Source: an uncultured Alphaproteobacteria bacterium
GTDB taxonomy: Bacteria > Pseudomonadota > Alphaproteobacteria > MPNO01 > UBA2964
Direction of reading: 5' to 3'
DNA length: 64,000 nucleotides
Assembly (NCBI GenBank): GCA_943787225.1
Contig: CALSLP010000002.1
Location: 648,648-712,647 of the forward strand
Under the pieces are notes generated by a model, which ran no database searches, was not told the origin of the DNA, and was given only the letters and a program-made list of their open reading frames with translations. Made by a program: the position numbers and the translations under genes. This document shows, one piece after another, positions 16,544 to 26,586 of this stretch. Every line of letters begins with the position of its first letter. The first letter of the stretch is position 1.

Positions 16544-18256
16544 TTATTCAGAAAGAATTGCCGCCGCAATTTTCTCGCCAACCATAATCGTCGGCAGGTT
16601 GGTATTGGCACACGGTACCATCGGCATGATAGACGCATCGCAAACCCGTAATCCGCCGACGCCATATACCCGTCCCGACGAATCTGTCACGGCACCGGGA
16701 TCGTCTTCTGCCCCCATCCGGCAGGTACAGGATGCGTGCCAGTGCCCCACAACTGTCGATCTAATCCACTGTTCCATAACTGCCTGGTCAGCGAGGAGTT
16801 CATCAAGCGATGGTCCATCGGCGATCATGTTCTTGATAATCCATTTTCGGGCTGGTGATAGCGCATCCATCACCTGCGCCCCGAGCCAGGTCTGCAACTT
16901 GTTCCACGGGCTATAAACGGCGATCTTGCGCGCCAGCGGGCTATAGCTGATGGGAAAGATTTCATGTACGGCATCGCGGATCATTGCATGTTGATGCAGC
17001 TTGACCGCCATACGCGTCCCCATGACCAGCCGTTCGAGATCGCGCGGGTCGGAACACATGTCAAAATCGACATCGGGGCGAATAGCAGCATCAGGTGATT
17101 TAAGTTTCACCTCGCCAGTCGAATAAGATCGGTTCACCCAAATCATCACCAGCCCAAGCCGCGACCCAATATCATGCCACGCCGCTTTGTTGGTCGGCAC
17201 CAAATACATATCACCTGCAGGTATACCTTCAAGACCAGATGACCATCTCAGCCCGGCCAGCATCTGCCGCCTTAAACCCGGTGTGAGGCGCGAGCCTGGT
17301 TTCATATAGGAACCGAAATTCACCCCCGGATGTTCCATCAGATGCTTACCAACGCCCGGACGATCCGCAACGACATCAATGCCTAGTGCTGACAATTCAT
17401 CGCCGGGGCCGATACCAGACCGCAGCAACATAGTCGGAGACTGCAACGCGCCGGCGCAGACGATGACCTCCTTGGCTCTAATATTGAGATCACCATCGGG
17501 ACGGCGGACCCGCGCACCCACTACCTGCCGTCCTTCAAACAACAAATTCTGGACCATCGCCTGATCAATGATCGAGAAATTCACACGTGCCCGTACTTCA
17601 TGGGTCAGATACGCCGTGGCCGCCGATATCCGTTGATCATCAATGTTATTGATCGATAGCGGAAAATACCCATCCGAGAACACACCATTCTGGTCCTCGA
17701 TATTTTCCCAGCCACTTTCTTCGACTGCCTGCATAACCGCGCTCGTATAGCCGGGCCAACGATCCGAAAACAATCGCCGGATTCCTATCGGCCCATCCGC
17801 ATTATGCATCGGGCCATCAAAGTCACGATCGCTTTCAAGCTTTCGGAAGAACGGCAGGACGCCATCCCAGTCCCAGCCTTTAGCGCCCTTGTCCGCCCAC
17901 TCATCATAATCCGAGGGCAAGCCCCGATTGGCGCACATCCCATTGATCGATGAGCCACCGCCCATAACCCTCCCCGCCGTATAACGCGGGCGCTTGCGTT
18001 CATCAGGCGCATTGCTTGGCTTGGGCTGAAACGCAGCGGTAAACCCCGACCAGGTAAAACGCGGGTTGCTGTGTGCTGTGCCCGCGAAACTATCGAGAAG
18101 CTCCAGCGGTACATTGCCAGGAGGGTGATCCTCTCCCGCTTCCAACAGCAAGACGCTATTCGATGAGCGCTCACTTAGACGGGCCGCTAGAACGCACCCT
18201 GCTGAACCGCCGCCAACAATCACATAGTCATATTTCTCGGCGACGGTATCAGACAT
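16544..18256 (-). CDS. GMC-family FAD oxidoreductase (choline/alcohol dehydrogenase-like), copy 1
   Basis: 570 residues. FAD is bound at YDYVIVGGGSAGCVLAARLSE, followed by GMC signature 1 (RVMGGGSSINGMCANRGLPSDYDEW) and signature 2 (GALQSPTMLLRSGIG). Catalytic His is in VVGHWHASCTCRMG and the family Asn in PCANTNLPT. Members oxidise primary alcohols or polyethers, passing electrons to a quinone or cytochrome. The substrate is not predictable. It is close kin of the copies at 22874 and 63418. An XRE/Crp regulator pair lies downstream on the same strand. Confidence 0.92.
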   Translation of the reverse strand: MSDTVAEKYDYVIVGGGSAGCVLAARLSERSSNSVLLLEAGEDHPPGNVPLELLDSFAGTAHSNPRFTWSGFTAAFQPKPSNAPDERKRPRYTAGRVMGGGSSINGMCANRGLPSDYDEWADKGAKGWDWDGVLPFFRKLESDRDFDGPMHNADGPIGIRRLFSDRWPGYTSAVMQAVEESGWENIEDQNGVFSDGYFPLSINNIDDQRISAATAYLTHEVRARVNFSIIDQAMVQNLLFEGRQVVGARVRRPDGDLNIRAKEVIVCAGALQSPTMLLRSGIGPGDELSALGIDVVADRPGVGKHLMEHPGVNFGSYMKPGSRLTPGLRRQMLAGLRWSSGLEGIPAGDMYLVPTNKAAWHDIGSRLGLVMIWVNRSYSTGEVKLKSPDAAIRPDVDFDMCSDPRDLERLVMGTRMAVKLHQHAMIRDAVHEIFPISYSPLARKIAVYSPWNKLQTWLGAQVMDALSPARKWIIKNMIADGPSLDELLADQAVMEQWIRSTVVGHWHASCTCRMGAEDDPGAVTDSSGRVYGVGGLRVCDASIMPMVPCANTNLPTIMVGEKIAAAILSE

Positions 18257-18288
18257 GGTAAATCATCTATCTTGTTCTACGAACTGGG

Positions 18289-18702
18289 TTAGCGCGGGCG
18301 ACCTTTTTCAAACTTTTCGGTGAAATCCAGCGGCGGGGTATAGGGCAACGATTTGGACGTAAAGACCTCGATCTGCGGTTTAATATCTCCGACATCATCG
18401 ATTGTGCCGATCTTGATATTCTTTATGCCCTGCGCACTCGACCCATAGCCAAACAGCTGTGACCCACATTTACCGCAAAACTCCTTGGTCATCGTGCTGC
18501 CACTATCAGCTTTATGCTGAAAGCTGTTGGTCTCGCCCTGCAGCACCGTCAGGTCTTCTTCCTTAACGAAGACATTGGTTGCAAAGGCCGACCCTGTCGC
18601 ACGACGGCAATCATCGCAGTGACATTGAGCCACCCGCACTGGCTCGCCTTTCACTTCATATCGAACCGCCCCGCAAAGGCAGCCACCCGTAAATTCAGCC
18701 AT
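18289..18702 (-). CDS. GFA (glutathione-dependent formaldehyde-activating-like) zinc protein
   Basis: 137 residues from the ATG at 18702, chosen for the upstream GGGAG. Typical GFA/CENP-V zinc ligands are present: GGCLCGAVRY, CHCDDCRRATGSAF and FCGKCGSQLFGYGS. Members bind zinc; only some have proven glutathione-formaldehyde activity, so the enzymatic label is family-level only. It lies 32 bases upstream of GMC copy 1 on the same strand, probably one transcript, which might link it to aldehyde handling. Confidence 0.88.
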   Translation of the reverse strand: MAEFTGGCLCGAVRYEVKGEPVRVAQCHCDDCRRATGSAFATNVFVKEEDLTVLQGETNSFQHKADSGSTMTKEFCGKCGSQLFGYGSSAQGIKNIKIGTIDDVGDIKPQIEVFTSKSLPYTPPLDFTEKFEKGRPR

Positions 18703-18843
18703 CGTCAAGTCTCCCATGATGTATTTCTGTGAACCCCATCGCACCACGCTTCAGGATTTATATCAACATGCCGCATCAGCCCCTCTTGCGCGACTCATAC
18801 GCTCCTGTGAAATTATAGAGAACTTATAGGATAGGGACACGCC

Positions 18844-20463
18844 ATGGCATCAGATGACAAACCGGTCGCAGACGACGATGTTTTGTTTGAAGGGTTGATC
18901 CGGGCCTCCGGCGTTCCTGTTTCGGATCAGGAAAAGCAGGATCTCCGCAAAGCCTATTCATCCTTGATGGGGCTGGCCGCCAGAACCCGGAAACCGGGAC
19001 GCAGCTGGGATGTCCGCTATGCTGCCGGTCTATTCACCCAAACCACCAAAGGGATCATGACGATGAATGTAGATCGTGGCGTCCCGACCATCGCCGAAGC
19101 CTCGCGCCAGATCAAAGCAGGCATGCTGTCGCCCGTCGCGCTGGTGGATTCCTGCCTGGCTCGCATAGAGGCCCATGAACCGACCATACAGGCCTTTCAT
19201 ACAATCTTTGCTGATGAAGCCCGTACCGCCGCCAAACAGGCTGCAAAAGAGATCGAATCCGGAAACTATCGTGGTCCCCTGCACGGCATTCCCATCGGCC
19301 TTAAGGACGTCTTTTATTTAAAGGGCTACAAAACGACATCGAATTCCCGCGTGATGCAGGATTTCGAAGCCGATGAAGACGCGGCCGTGGTCACAAGATT
19401 GCGCGACGCTGGCGCTATTTTTATGGGCCAGCTCAACACCTATGAATTCACCTTCGGCGGCAGACCAACCTTTGACGCGCTGTATCCACCCGCCCGTAAT
19501 CCGTGGGATATCACGCGCTCCACCGGTGGATCGAGCAGTGGCTCCGGCGCCGCCGTCGCAGCAGGGTTTTGTCTCGGTGCCCTGGGTACCGACGCAGGCG
19601 GCTCTATCCGGACGCCCTCCGCCTTCTGTGGCGTCGCCGGGATGAAGGCAACTTTTGGCCGGGTCAGCGCCTTTGGCGATTTACCGCTGTCTTTCTCATT
19701 CGATTGCGTCGGGCCGATGACCTGGACCAGCGAAGACAGCGCCCTCATGCTGCAAACCCTTGCCGGCCATGATGAACGCGACCCCGGCAGCGTTGAAACA
19801 CCGGTGCCTGACTACATCGCACCACTCAATAACGGTGTACGCGGTTTGAAAATTGGAATGATCCGCCAATTTTATACAAGCGACTTTGAAGCCCCGCCGG
19901 AAATTGTCAAAGCCATCGACGGGGTTGGCAACACGCTTCGCGACCTTGGCGCAACGGTGGGCGACGTGAGTGTCTCCCCGCTGATTGATTGGCATGCTGT
20001 GGGACGAATTATCCTGCCTGCCGAAGCCTATGCCATTCACGAAAAGAACCTCCAGAACCATTGGGAAGAGTTCGGCCCGCTCGCCCGCAATCGTATGATG
20101 CTGGGCAGTCTGGTCCGCGCCGTTGACTATATTCAGGCGCAACGCCGTCGCACCGAGCTACTGGAAGAGATTGAAACCGCCCTTACCGAATATGACGTCC
20201 TCATCACAACAGCCATGCTAACCCCGCAGCCGCCTTTGGATGACAAAGCGCCTTTCCCCTTCCTCGACGTACCGATGATCGCGATGCCGTTTAATTTAAC
20301 GCTCCATCCCGTCCAGACTGTGCGCGCCGGATTCTTTGATGATGGTATGCCTATCGGAGCGCAAATAGTGGGCCGCAACTGGGATGAAGCAACAGTTCTC
20401 AGGATCGCCCATAGTTTTGAAAAAAATGCCGGCATGCTCAAACGCTTCCCTGATTTAAGCTAA
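18844..20463 (+). CDS. Amidase (amidase-signature family) with N-terminal helical extension
   Basis: 539 residues. The Ser-cisSer-Lys triad is visible: Lys in HGIPIGLKDVFY, cis-Ser and nucleophile in STGGSSSGSGAAVAAG and GTDAGGSIRTPSAFCG. Hydrolysis of a small amide is expected; substrate unknown. The first about 75 residues precede the amidase fold and form a short helical domain that resembles a GatC/AtzG-like partner fused in cis (inference). It is followed by an inverted repeat and the molybdenum hydroxylase large subunit on the same strand. Confidence 0.88.
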   Translation: MASDDKPVADDDVLFEGLIRASGVPVSDQEKQDLRKAYSSLMGLAARTRKPGRSWDVRYAAGLFTQTTKGIMTMNVDRGVPTIAEASRQIKAGMLSPVALVDSCLARIEAHEPTIQAFHTIFADEARTAAKQAAKEIESGNYRGPLHGIPIGLKDVFYLKGYKTTSNSRVMQDFEADEDAAVVTRLRDAGAIFMGQLNTYEFTFGGRPTFDALYPPARNPWDITRSTGGSSSGSGAAVAAGFCLGALGTDAGGSIRTPSAFCGVAGMKATFGRVSAFGDLPLSFSFDCVGPMTWTSEDSALMLQTLAGHDERDPGSVETPVPDYIAPLNNGVRGLKIGMIRQFYTSDFEAPPEIVKAIDGVGNTLRDLGATVGDVSVSPLIDWHAVGRIILPAEAYAIHEKNLQNHWEEFGPLARNRMMLGSLVRAVDYIQAQRRRTELLEEIETALTEYDVLITTAMLTPQPPLDDKAPFPFLDVPMIAMPFNLTLHPVQTVRAGFFDDGMPIGAQIVGRNWDEATVLRIAHSFEKNAGMLKRFPDLS

Positions 20464-20476
20464 GGTAATTGCCTAG

Positions 20477-20508
20477 CTGACCTTGATCGACGCCCCCGAG
20501 GAGGTCAG
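20477..20508. repeat. Inverted repeat between amidase and molybdenum hydroxylase genes
   Basis: CTGACCT at 20477-20483 and AGGTCAG at 20502-20508 form a perfect 7-bp stem around an 18-base, C-rich loop, 41 bases before the next start codon. There is no T-run, so an operator or weak attenuator is as likely as a terminator. Confidence 0.35.
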
Positions 20509-20548
20509 GATAGTGTTGTAAACAGAGAACGCTATTCAGGGAGGAATC

Positions 20549-22870
20549 GTGGGACAATTTGCCATGGGCCAGTCGGTACCCCGTACCGAAGACCCCCGTT
20601 TGCTACGCGGCAATGGCCGCTATGTCGACGACATCAGATTACCAAACGAATGCCATGCCTATATGCTGCGTACACCGCATGCTCATGCGCGCATTGTCAG
20701 CGTCGACTGCGAAGCAGCACGGTCAATGCCCGGCGTCATTGCAGTTTATACGGGCGCAGACTGGGTTGCTGATGGCCACGGTCAACACCCCGCAGGCCAT
20801 AACCGGGTTCGCCGCGACGGCTCGGCTCTCTATGTCCCAACCCGCCACGCAATCGCGCATAAAGAGGTTAAAGTCACTGGCGATATCGTCGCCATGGTCG
20901 TGGCTGAATCTGTCAATCTAGGCAAAGACGCTGCTGAACAAATCATCGTCGACTATGATCTGCTGCCGGTCATCACCGAAGGCACGCAAGCGCGGGCAGA
21001 AGGCGCGCCGGTTTTGCATGCAGGCTGCGACGACAATGAAGGCTATTTCTACACAGCAGGAGACAAGCAAGCAGTCGACGCGGCTATCGCTTCCGCACAT
21101 CACGTCACCCGGCTTAACACCAAGATTAACCGGATCACCGCCAATACGATGGAGCCCCGTTCCTGCATTGGCGATTACGATCACCGGTTTGAGCGCTATA
21201 TTCTTATGGGCGGCACGCAGCGCCCGCATCTCCTACGGAAAACCCTGGCCATTGATGTTTTCGGTGTGCCAGAGACTGCGGTCAAGATGATCACCCCCGA
21301 TGTTGGTGGCAGTTTCGGGATGAAAGGCGGCCACGCCCCAGAAAACCATGCCTGCATGTGGGCTGCCAAGAAAATTGGGCGGCCCGTTCGCTGGGTCTGT
21401 GAACGCAGCGATGGTCATGTCACGGATTATCACGACCGGGACCAACTGACTGACGCACAGCTCGCCGTCAGCGCCACCGGCGAGTTTCTTGCCCTGAAAG
21501 TTAGTAATATTTGTAATATTGGTGCCTGGCTCGACCCCGGCGGAACGATTTCACCGGCCGGTCATCTCGGTGGGCTGGCTGCAACCTACAAGACGCCACT
21601 GATTTATGCAGAGGCCTCCGCCGTCTTCACAAATACCAGTGCTAATGGCCCCTTCCGGGGGTCAGGCCGCCCGGAAGCATCCTATGTCATGGAACGGCTG
21701 ATCGATAATGCGGCGCGCGACTTGAATATGGATCGGGCAGAAATCCGGCGGCGCAATATCGTACCACCGGAGGATATGCCGTTTAAAACCGGGCTGCTTT
21801 ATACCCTCGATTGTGGTGAATTTGGCGAGAACATGGAGAACACCCTGAAAATGGGTGACTATGATGGTTTCGAATCCCGCCGTGAAGCGGCCCGCAAAGA
21901 CGGTAAGATTCGGGGTCTCGGCATCGCCAACTTCATCGAACAAACCGCCCAGCTGGACGGCGAAACCGTCAGCATCCAGTTCGATCAATCGGGCACGGTG
22001 ACAGTCATTCCGGGTTCCGTTGATCACGGCCAGGGTCATGACACGATGTACAAGATCGTTGTTTCTGATGCCTTGGGGATCGACGAGGAAGATATCCGCG
22101 TTTCGTATGGTGATACAGATTCTTTGCCCTATGGTGGTGGCACCTATGCCTCTCGTACGGCCATTCTGGGTAGCTCCGCAGCGGTCCGTGCTATCGACAA
22201 GATTCTCGAAAAAGGCACCAAGATTGCTGCTCATATTCTGGAAGCGGCGGATGCGGATATTGAGTTCAAGGATGGTGCCTTCCACGTCGTCGGGACCGAT
22301 AAAGAAGTGACCATTCAGGATGTCGCCAGAGCTTCTTACCGAAGCGATTTACTTCCTGAAGGCATGGAGCGCGGCCTGTTTGACACGGATACCTTCACAC
22401 CGGGAACACCGACGTTTCCGAATGGCTGCCATGTTGTTGAAGTTGAAATTGAACCGGAAACCGGCGTTACGGAAATTCTCAAATACTCCGTCACGGATGA
22501 TGTCGGGACCGTCATCAATGCGCTGACCCTGGAAGGTCAAATCCATGGTGGTATTGGCCAAGGGGTCGGTCAGGCTTTCACGGAAGGCATGCAATATGAC
22601 GCGGATGGCCAGCTGCTGACCGGGTCATTCCTCGATTACGGCATGCCGCGCGCCGATGACATGTGCAGCTTCGATCTCGATAACAACCCAGTGCCGACGA
22701 AGCTAAACCCGGTCGGGGCCAAAGGGGCAGGCGAAGCTGGCAACGTTGGTGCATTAGCAGCAATCATGAATGCTGTCGTCGACGCCCTGGCACCCCTCGG
22801 GATCGAAAATCTGGATATGCCGGCCACGCCAGAAAAGGTCTGGCGCGCCATTCAGGAGGCCAATGCCTAA
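20549..22870 (+). CDS. Xanthine dehydrogenase/CO dehydrogenase-family molybdopterin large subunit (orphan)
   Basis: 773 residues from a GTG at 20549 with GGGAGG eight bases upstream. It has the aldehyde oxidase a/b hammerhead (RTEDPRLLRGNGRYVDDI) and then the two Mo-cofactor domains, with GGSFGMKGGHAPE, GPFRGSGRPEASYVMERL and GAKGAGEAG, where the Glu near residue 725 is the usual catalytic base. Members hydroxylate an activated carbon with water. The FAD and 2Fe-2S subunits normally needed are not adjacent; the nearest 2Fe-2S subunit (30570) belongs to another system. A partner must be supplied in trans or the enzyme uses a different acceptor. Confidence 0.9.
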   Translation: MGQFAMGQSVPRTEDPRLLRGNGRYVDDIRLPNECHAYMLRTPHAHARIVSVDCEAARSMPGVIAVYTGADWVADGHGQHPAGHNRVRRDGSALYVPTRHAIAHKEVKVTGDIVAMVVAESVNLGKDAAEQIIVDYDLLPVITEGTQARAEGAPVLHAGCDDNEGYFYTAGDKQAVDAAIASAHHVTRLNTKINRITANTMEPRSCIGDYDHRFERYILMGGTQRPHLLRKTLAIDVFGVPETAVKMITPDVGGSFGMKGGHAPENHACMWAAKKIGRPVRWVCERSDGHVTDYHDRDQLTDAQLAVSATGEFLALKVSNICNIGAWLDPGGTISPAGHLGGLAATYKTPLIYAEASAVFTNTSANGPFRGSGRPEASYVMERLIDNAARDLNMDRAEIRRRNIVPPEDMPFKTGLLYTLDCGEFGENMENTLKMGDYDGFESRREAARKDGKIRGLGIANFIEQTAQLDGETVSIQFDQSGTVTVIPGSVDHGQGHDTMYKIVVSDALGIDEEDIRVSYGDTDSLPYGGGTYASRTAILGSSAAVRAIDKILEKGTKIAAHILEAADADIEFKDGAFHVVGTDKEVTIQDVARASYRSDLLPEGMERGLFDTDTFTPGTPTFPNGCHVVEVEIEPETGVTEILKYSVTDDVGTVINALTLEGQIHGGIGQGVGQAFTEGMQYDADGQLLTGSFLDYGMPRADDMCSFDLDNNPVPTKLNPVGAKGAGEAGNVGALAAIMNAVVDALAPLGIENLDMPATPEKVWRAIQEANA

Positions 22871-22873
22871 CGG

Positions 22874-24586
22874 TTATTCCGCGAGGATTGTCGCCGATAT
22901 TTTTTCGCCGATCATGATGGTGGAAATATTGGTATTGGCGCAGGGCACCATCGGCATGATTGAGGCATCGCATATGCGCAGACCCTGCACGCCGTAGACG
23001 CGACCAGCAGGGTCAGTCACCGCGCCCGGGTCATCCTCTGCGCCCATCCGGCATGTGCATGAGGCATGCCAATGACCAAGAACCGTTTTGCGGATCCATT
23101 GCTCAATAGTGGATTCATCTTCCAGCAGATCAGCAATGGAAGGGCCTGTAGAAATCATGTTCTCGATAATATAACGACGGGCATAGGATGAGGCGTCCAT
23201 CAACTGTGCGCCAATCCAGGTCTGCACGCGGTTAAAATTGCTATAAACACCGACTTTGCGGGCCCGCGTTCCATAGCTGACCGGAAAGACATCAAGCACG
23301 GCATCCTGAATTTCAGGCATCGCACAAAGCTTTGCCATCACGCGTACCCCGGCAATCATGCGATCCATATCCCGGCGATCAGAACACATGTTGAAATCGA
23401 CATTGGGTTCGCCAAAGATATCGTCACTATTCAGCGTCACCTCGCCCGTTGAATAGGATTTATTCACCCAGAGCTGCATGATGCCCATACGATCCCCAAC
23501 CGGATGCCATGCCGCACGATTAGTGGGAACAATATACATATCACCCGCAGGCACACCTTCATGGCCAGATGACCAGCGCACGGCCGCAATCATATGCGTT
23601 GGCAGGCCTGGTGTGAGCCGGGCACCTTTTTTGAGATAGGCACCAAAATTAACGCCAGGGTGCTCCATGAGATGCTGGCCAACGCCCGACCGATCAGCGA
23701 CGACATCAATGCCAAGGTCTGAAAGGGCCGCTTGTGGACCAATACCAGAGCGCATCAAGAGCGGTGGTGTGTGGAGCGCGCCGGTACAAACAATGACTTC
23801 CTTTGCCTTCACATCGAAAGTTTCACCGCGCCGAGTAACCTTCACGCCAACAACTTTTGTGCCATCAAACAGCAGGCGCTCGACATGGGCGCGGTCCAGC
23901 ATGTCGAAATTAGGCCGGGCACGGACCTCGTTCGTCAGATATGCCGACGAAGCAGACACCCGCTTGCCGTCGATATTGTTCATCGGAATGGGGAAGTAGC
24001 CATCGTCAAAAACGCCGTTTTGATCTTTCAGGTTTTTCCAGCCATCTTTTTCAATTGCCTTGATTGAGGCTGAAGTGAAGCCGGGCCACTGATCTTCAAA
24101 TAAACGCCGAAGCCCTATCGGCCCGTCATCCCCATGGAGGGGGCCATCAAAATCACGATCACTTTCAAGTTTTTTGAAATAGGGCAGGACACCGTCCCAG
24201 CTCCAACCCTTGGCGCCCAATTCTTCCCAACCATCAAAGTCGCTGGGCAGGCCACGATTGGCACACATGCCATTGACCGACGATCCGCCGCCAATGACAC
24301 GACCTTGATTATAGCGCCGCTCCGGGCGTTCATCTGGCGCATTGCCGGGACGCGGCAGAAAACGGGCACTGAGCCCCGGCCACGTATAGAGAGGCGCGCC
24401 CTTGGCCGTTGCAACGAAATTATTATTGAGGTCTTCGGGCTCACTGCCAGGGGGGAAATCCTGACCGGCTTCCAGCAACAGGACATTGTTGGTTGACCGT
24501 TCAGTCAAACGGCTCGCCAGCACACTGCCCGCTGAACCACCGCCGATAATGATATAATCTAAAGCCTTACCGCCAAAATCGACCAC
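22874..24586 (-). CDS. GMC-family FAD oxidoreductase, copy 2
   Basis: 570 residues with the same architecture as the copy at 16544: FAD motif LDYIIIGGGSAGSVLASRLTE, signature 1 RVIGGGSSVNGMCANRGLPSD, catalytic His in VLGHWHASCTCRMG and Asn in PCANTNISTIM. The C-terminal region is nearly the same wording as copy 1, pointing to gene duplication. It converges on the molybdenum hydroxylase gene with a three-base gap. Alcohol oxidation is expected; substrate unknown. Confidence 0.92.
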   Translation of the reverse strand: MVDFGGKALDYIIIGGGSAGSVLASRLTERSTNNVLLLEAGQDFPPGSEPEDLNNNFVATAKGAPLYTWPGLSARFLPRPGNAPDERPERRYNQGRVIGGGSSVNGMCANRGLPSDFDGWEELGAKGWSWDGVLPYFKKLESDRDFDGPLHGDDGPIGLRRLFEDQWPGFTSASIKAIEKDGWKNLKDQNGVFDDGYFPIPMNNIDGKRVSASSAYLTNEVRARPNFDMLDRAHVERLLFDGTKVVGVKVTRRGETFDVKAKEVIVCTGALHTPPLLMRSGIGPQAALSDLGIDVVADRSGVGQHLMEHPGVNFGAYLKKGARLTPGLPTHMIAAVRWSSGHEGVPAGDMYIVPTNRAAWHPVGDRMGIMQLWVNKSYSTGEVTLNSDDIFGEPNVDFNMCSDRRDMDRMIAGVRVMAKLCAMPEIQDAVLDVFPVSYGTRARKVGVYSNFNRVQTWIGAQLMDASSYARRYIIENMISTGPSIADLLEDESTIEQWIRKTVLGHWHASCTCRMGAEDDPGAVTDPAGRVYGVQGLRICDASIMPMVPCANTNISTIMIGEKISATILAE

Positions 24587-24780
24587 CGCGCCATCCTCCC
24601 TGATTTTTATCTATTCAGGAAAGGATACACCCGTTTTACCCGCATGCAACGGGCCGGGCATGCGCTTTATTCAGAGGCTGTCTGCCATCATTACAATTCT
24701 ATCCGAGCCTTTCTTGTATTGTTCGCTCGCGGTTCCTTTAATGCTATTGTAAGCAGCACCCAAACTGCTATTAATCGGTT

Positions 24781-25524
24781 ATGCACAAAAAACCTTATGA
24801 CACCCTGAGCGCAAAAGAGCTCGATATCGCCCGAATGCCAGAGACGGCAGAAGAAACAGCCTCATTAGCCTTCAACCAATCAATTCCCCGTGAATACGGA
24901 TTTGGAATGCGCCATATCCATTACTATTGGCGCCGCTATGCCGAATCTGAGTTACAACTTACCCAAACCCGTAAATTCTCCGAAGCAACGACCAACTATG
25001 GTGCTGGACTCCGGCTGATTCATCTCGCCCATCTGATAAAAACCAGAAAACCCAAAACCGTCTATGAATTTGGTACAGGTGTCTAGACAGTTTTGATGGC
25101 AGAATTGTTGAAAGAATATGGCGGGAAAATTGTTTCTTTCGAACAGTCGGAAAGCTATTACGAGAGTGTTCAAAAACATTTTCCAGATTCACTGCGAGAA
25201 ACAGCTGACCTAAGGCTGGCCAACGTCAATTTAGACTGGTTTGGTTCCTATCGAGGAATTTACTACGACTTTGAACCTCCTGCAGAGGTTGACCTGGTCT
25301 ATATAGACGGCGCTACCCGCACCCGAGGAAATGAAGAAAGTAATTTCGTCTATCGCAGATTAAATGCCGACTTAATAAGAATGCATCTTGCTGGTACCAA
25401 GATCGGACACGCCATTACCGATCATCGATGGGCAATTTATCCGTTCTACAAAGACCAATTGCCGGGTTACAACATTAAGTATTCCCGTTGGTGGAAGAGC
25501 ATTATTATCGACCCAATTAATTAA
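24781..25524 (+). pseudogene. SAM-methyltransferase-like protein interrupted by one in-frame TAG
   Basis: A single reading frame of 247 codons is broken only by TAG at 25084-25086. Before it the frame ends in TVYEFGTGV, after it continues TVLMAELLKEYGGKIVSFEQ, which together make a class I methyltransferase motif I (E-F-G-T-G-x-S-T) and motif II. A Ser codon (TCG) one substitution away would restore the expected residue. Later DLVYIDGATRTRG fits motif IV. So this is either a recent nonsense mutation or a base error. No readthrough signal is evident. It has no operon partners; noncoding sequence of about 190 bases precedes it. Confidence 0.6.
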
Positions 25525-25631
25525 TAGAAAAATAAAGGGTAGCGTACACGTTCAGTTAATAGAGGCGACCAAATGTGACTGCGACCGATCGCCTTTGATC
25601 GTACCAGGCAATGATACATTGATGTGTAATT

Positions 25632-26485
25632 TTAGGGCACCGCACCTTCAACCACTGGATTGGTATCCTGAATGGTGAGACGCCGGAGCATCCGGCGTTC
25701 ATCCCGCGGAAAGTCTGTCCGCGCATGATTGGTGCAGCGATTGTCCCACATGACCAGATCACCGACTTTCCATTCATGTTCATAAACGAACTCCGGCCGT
25801 TTCTGATGCTCAAACAGCTGCGCCAGAATTTCATCACTCTCTTCCTTGGGCATGCCGACAATCTCTTCCGTCATCAACTCACTCACAAACAATGCTGATC
25901 GCGCCGGTTGCCGGGTGTTTACGAAAAATCGGATGGGCATAATAGGAAATTCTCCCGGTCATACTTCTCTTTGGTTTTGAGCGTGGTGCCATACTCGTAC
26001 ACCTGCATGGCCTTTTTACCATCGAGGCGCCGTTTCATGTCTTCCGGCAAATGTTCTGCTGCCGCGTAGCCGTTCGAAAACAACGTGTTGCCACCCCAGC
26101 TCGGCAATTCCATCGCGTAAAGCATGGTCGCCTTTGACGGAAATTCGAAATAGGCCGTATCGGCATGGAACGTCATCTCACCATCGGGGAGTGACCCAAT
26201 CGCCTTGCCGTTTTCGCGAACATTGGTGACCAGCATGACATGTTCGCCATATTCATCGATTTCGTTTGGCTTCTTGCCCGGGCGAGCGCGACTGCCCAGC
26301 TCACCAAAATGCAACGCAAAGGTCTTTTGCTGCTCCAGCGTAATGTCCTGATCCCGCAGCACAACGATGGCGTAATCGTGAAACGCTTTTTCAATCTGGT
26401 CGAGCGTTTCTGTGGTGAGTGTCTCGCGAAGGTCGACGCCTCTAATCTCCGCGCCGACGGCATCTGATAAGGGTACGATTTCCAT
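25632..26485 (-). pseudogene. TauD/TfdA-family Fe(II)/2-oxoglutarate dioxygenase, two frame breaks
   Basis: A TauD-type dioxygenase of about 284 codons. The start at 26485 has AAGGA upstream. The iron triad is visible: HxD in TFHADTAYFEF and distal His in DNRCTNHARTDFP, with the 2-oxoglutarate Arg in ERRMLRRLTI. The frame breaks twice, near 25945 (before the YAHPIFRKHPATG segment) and near 25902, where one extra G separates HPATG from RSALFVSELM. Both breaks are +1 and every piece remains conserved, which argues for sequence errors. Substrate could be a sulfonate, an aryloxy acid or another small acid. Confidence 0.8.
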
Positions 26486-26586
26486 GAGCGCCGTCCTTTT
26501 CTGCCAGTCCGATTACACTCATTATACAGCATTCACCGCATGCTAGAAGACTTGCCGTCTGCTCGCCGGCGCGCTACAGGAGCGGC

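Noticed and set aside
25084-25086. Pyrrolysine at the TAG of the methyltransferase gene
   Set aside because: Not an MtmB/MtbB/MttB-type methyltransferase, and the expected residue is Ser in a cofactor loop.
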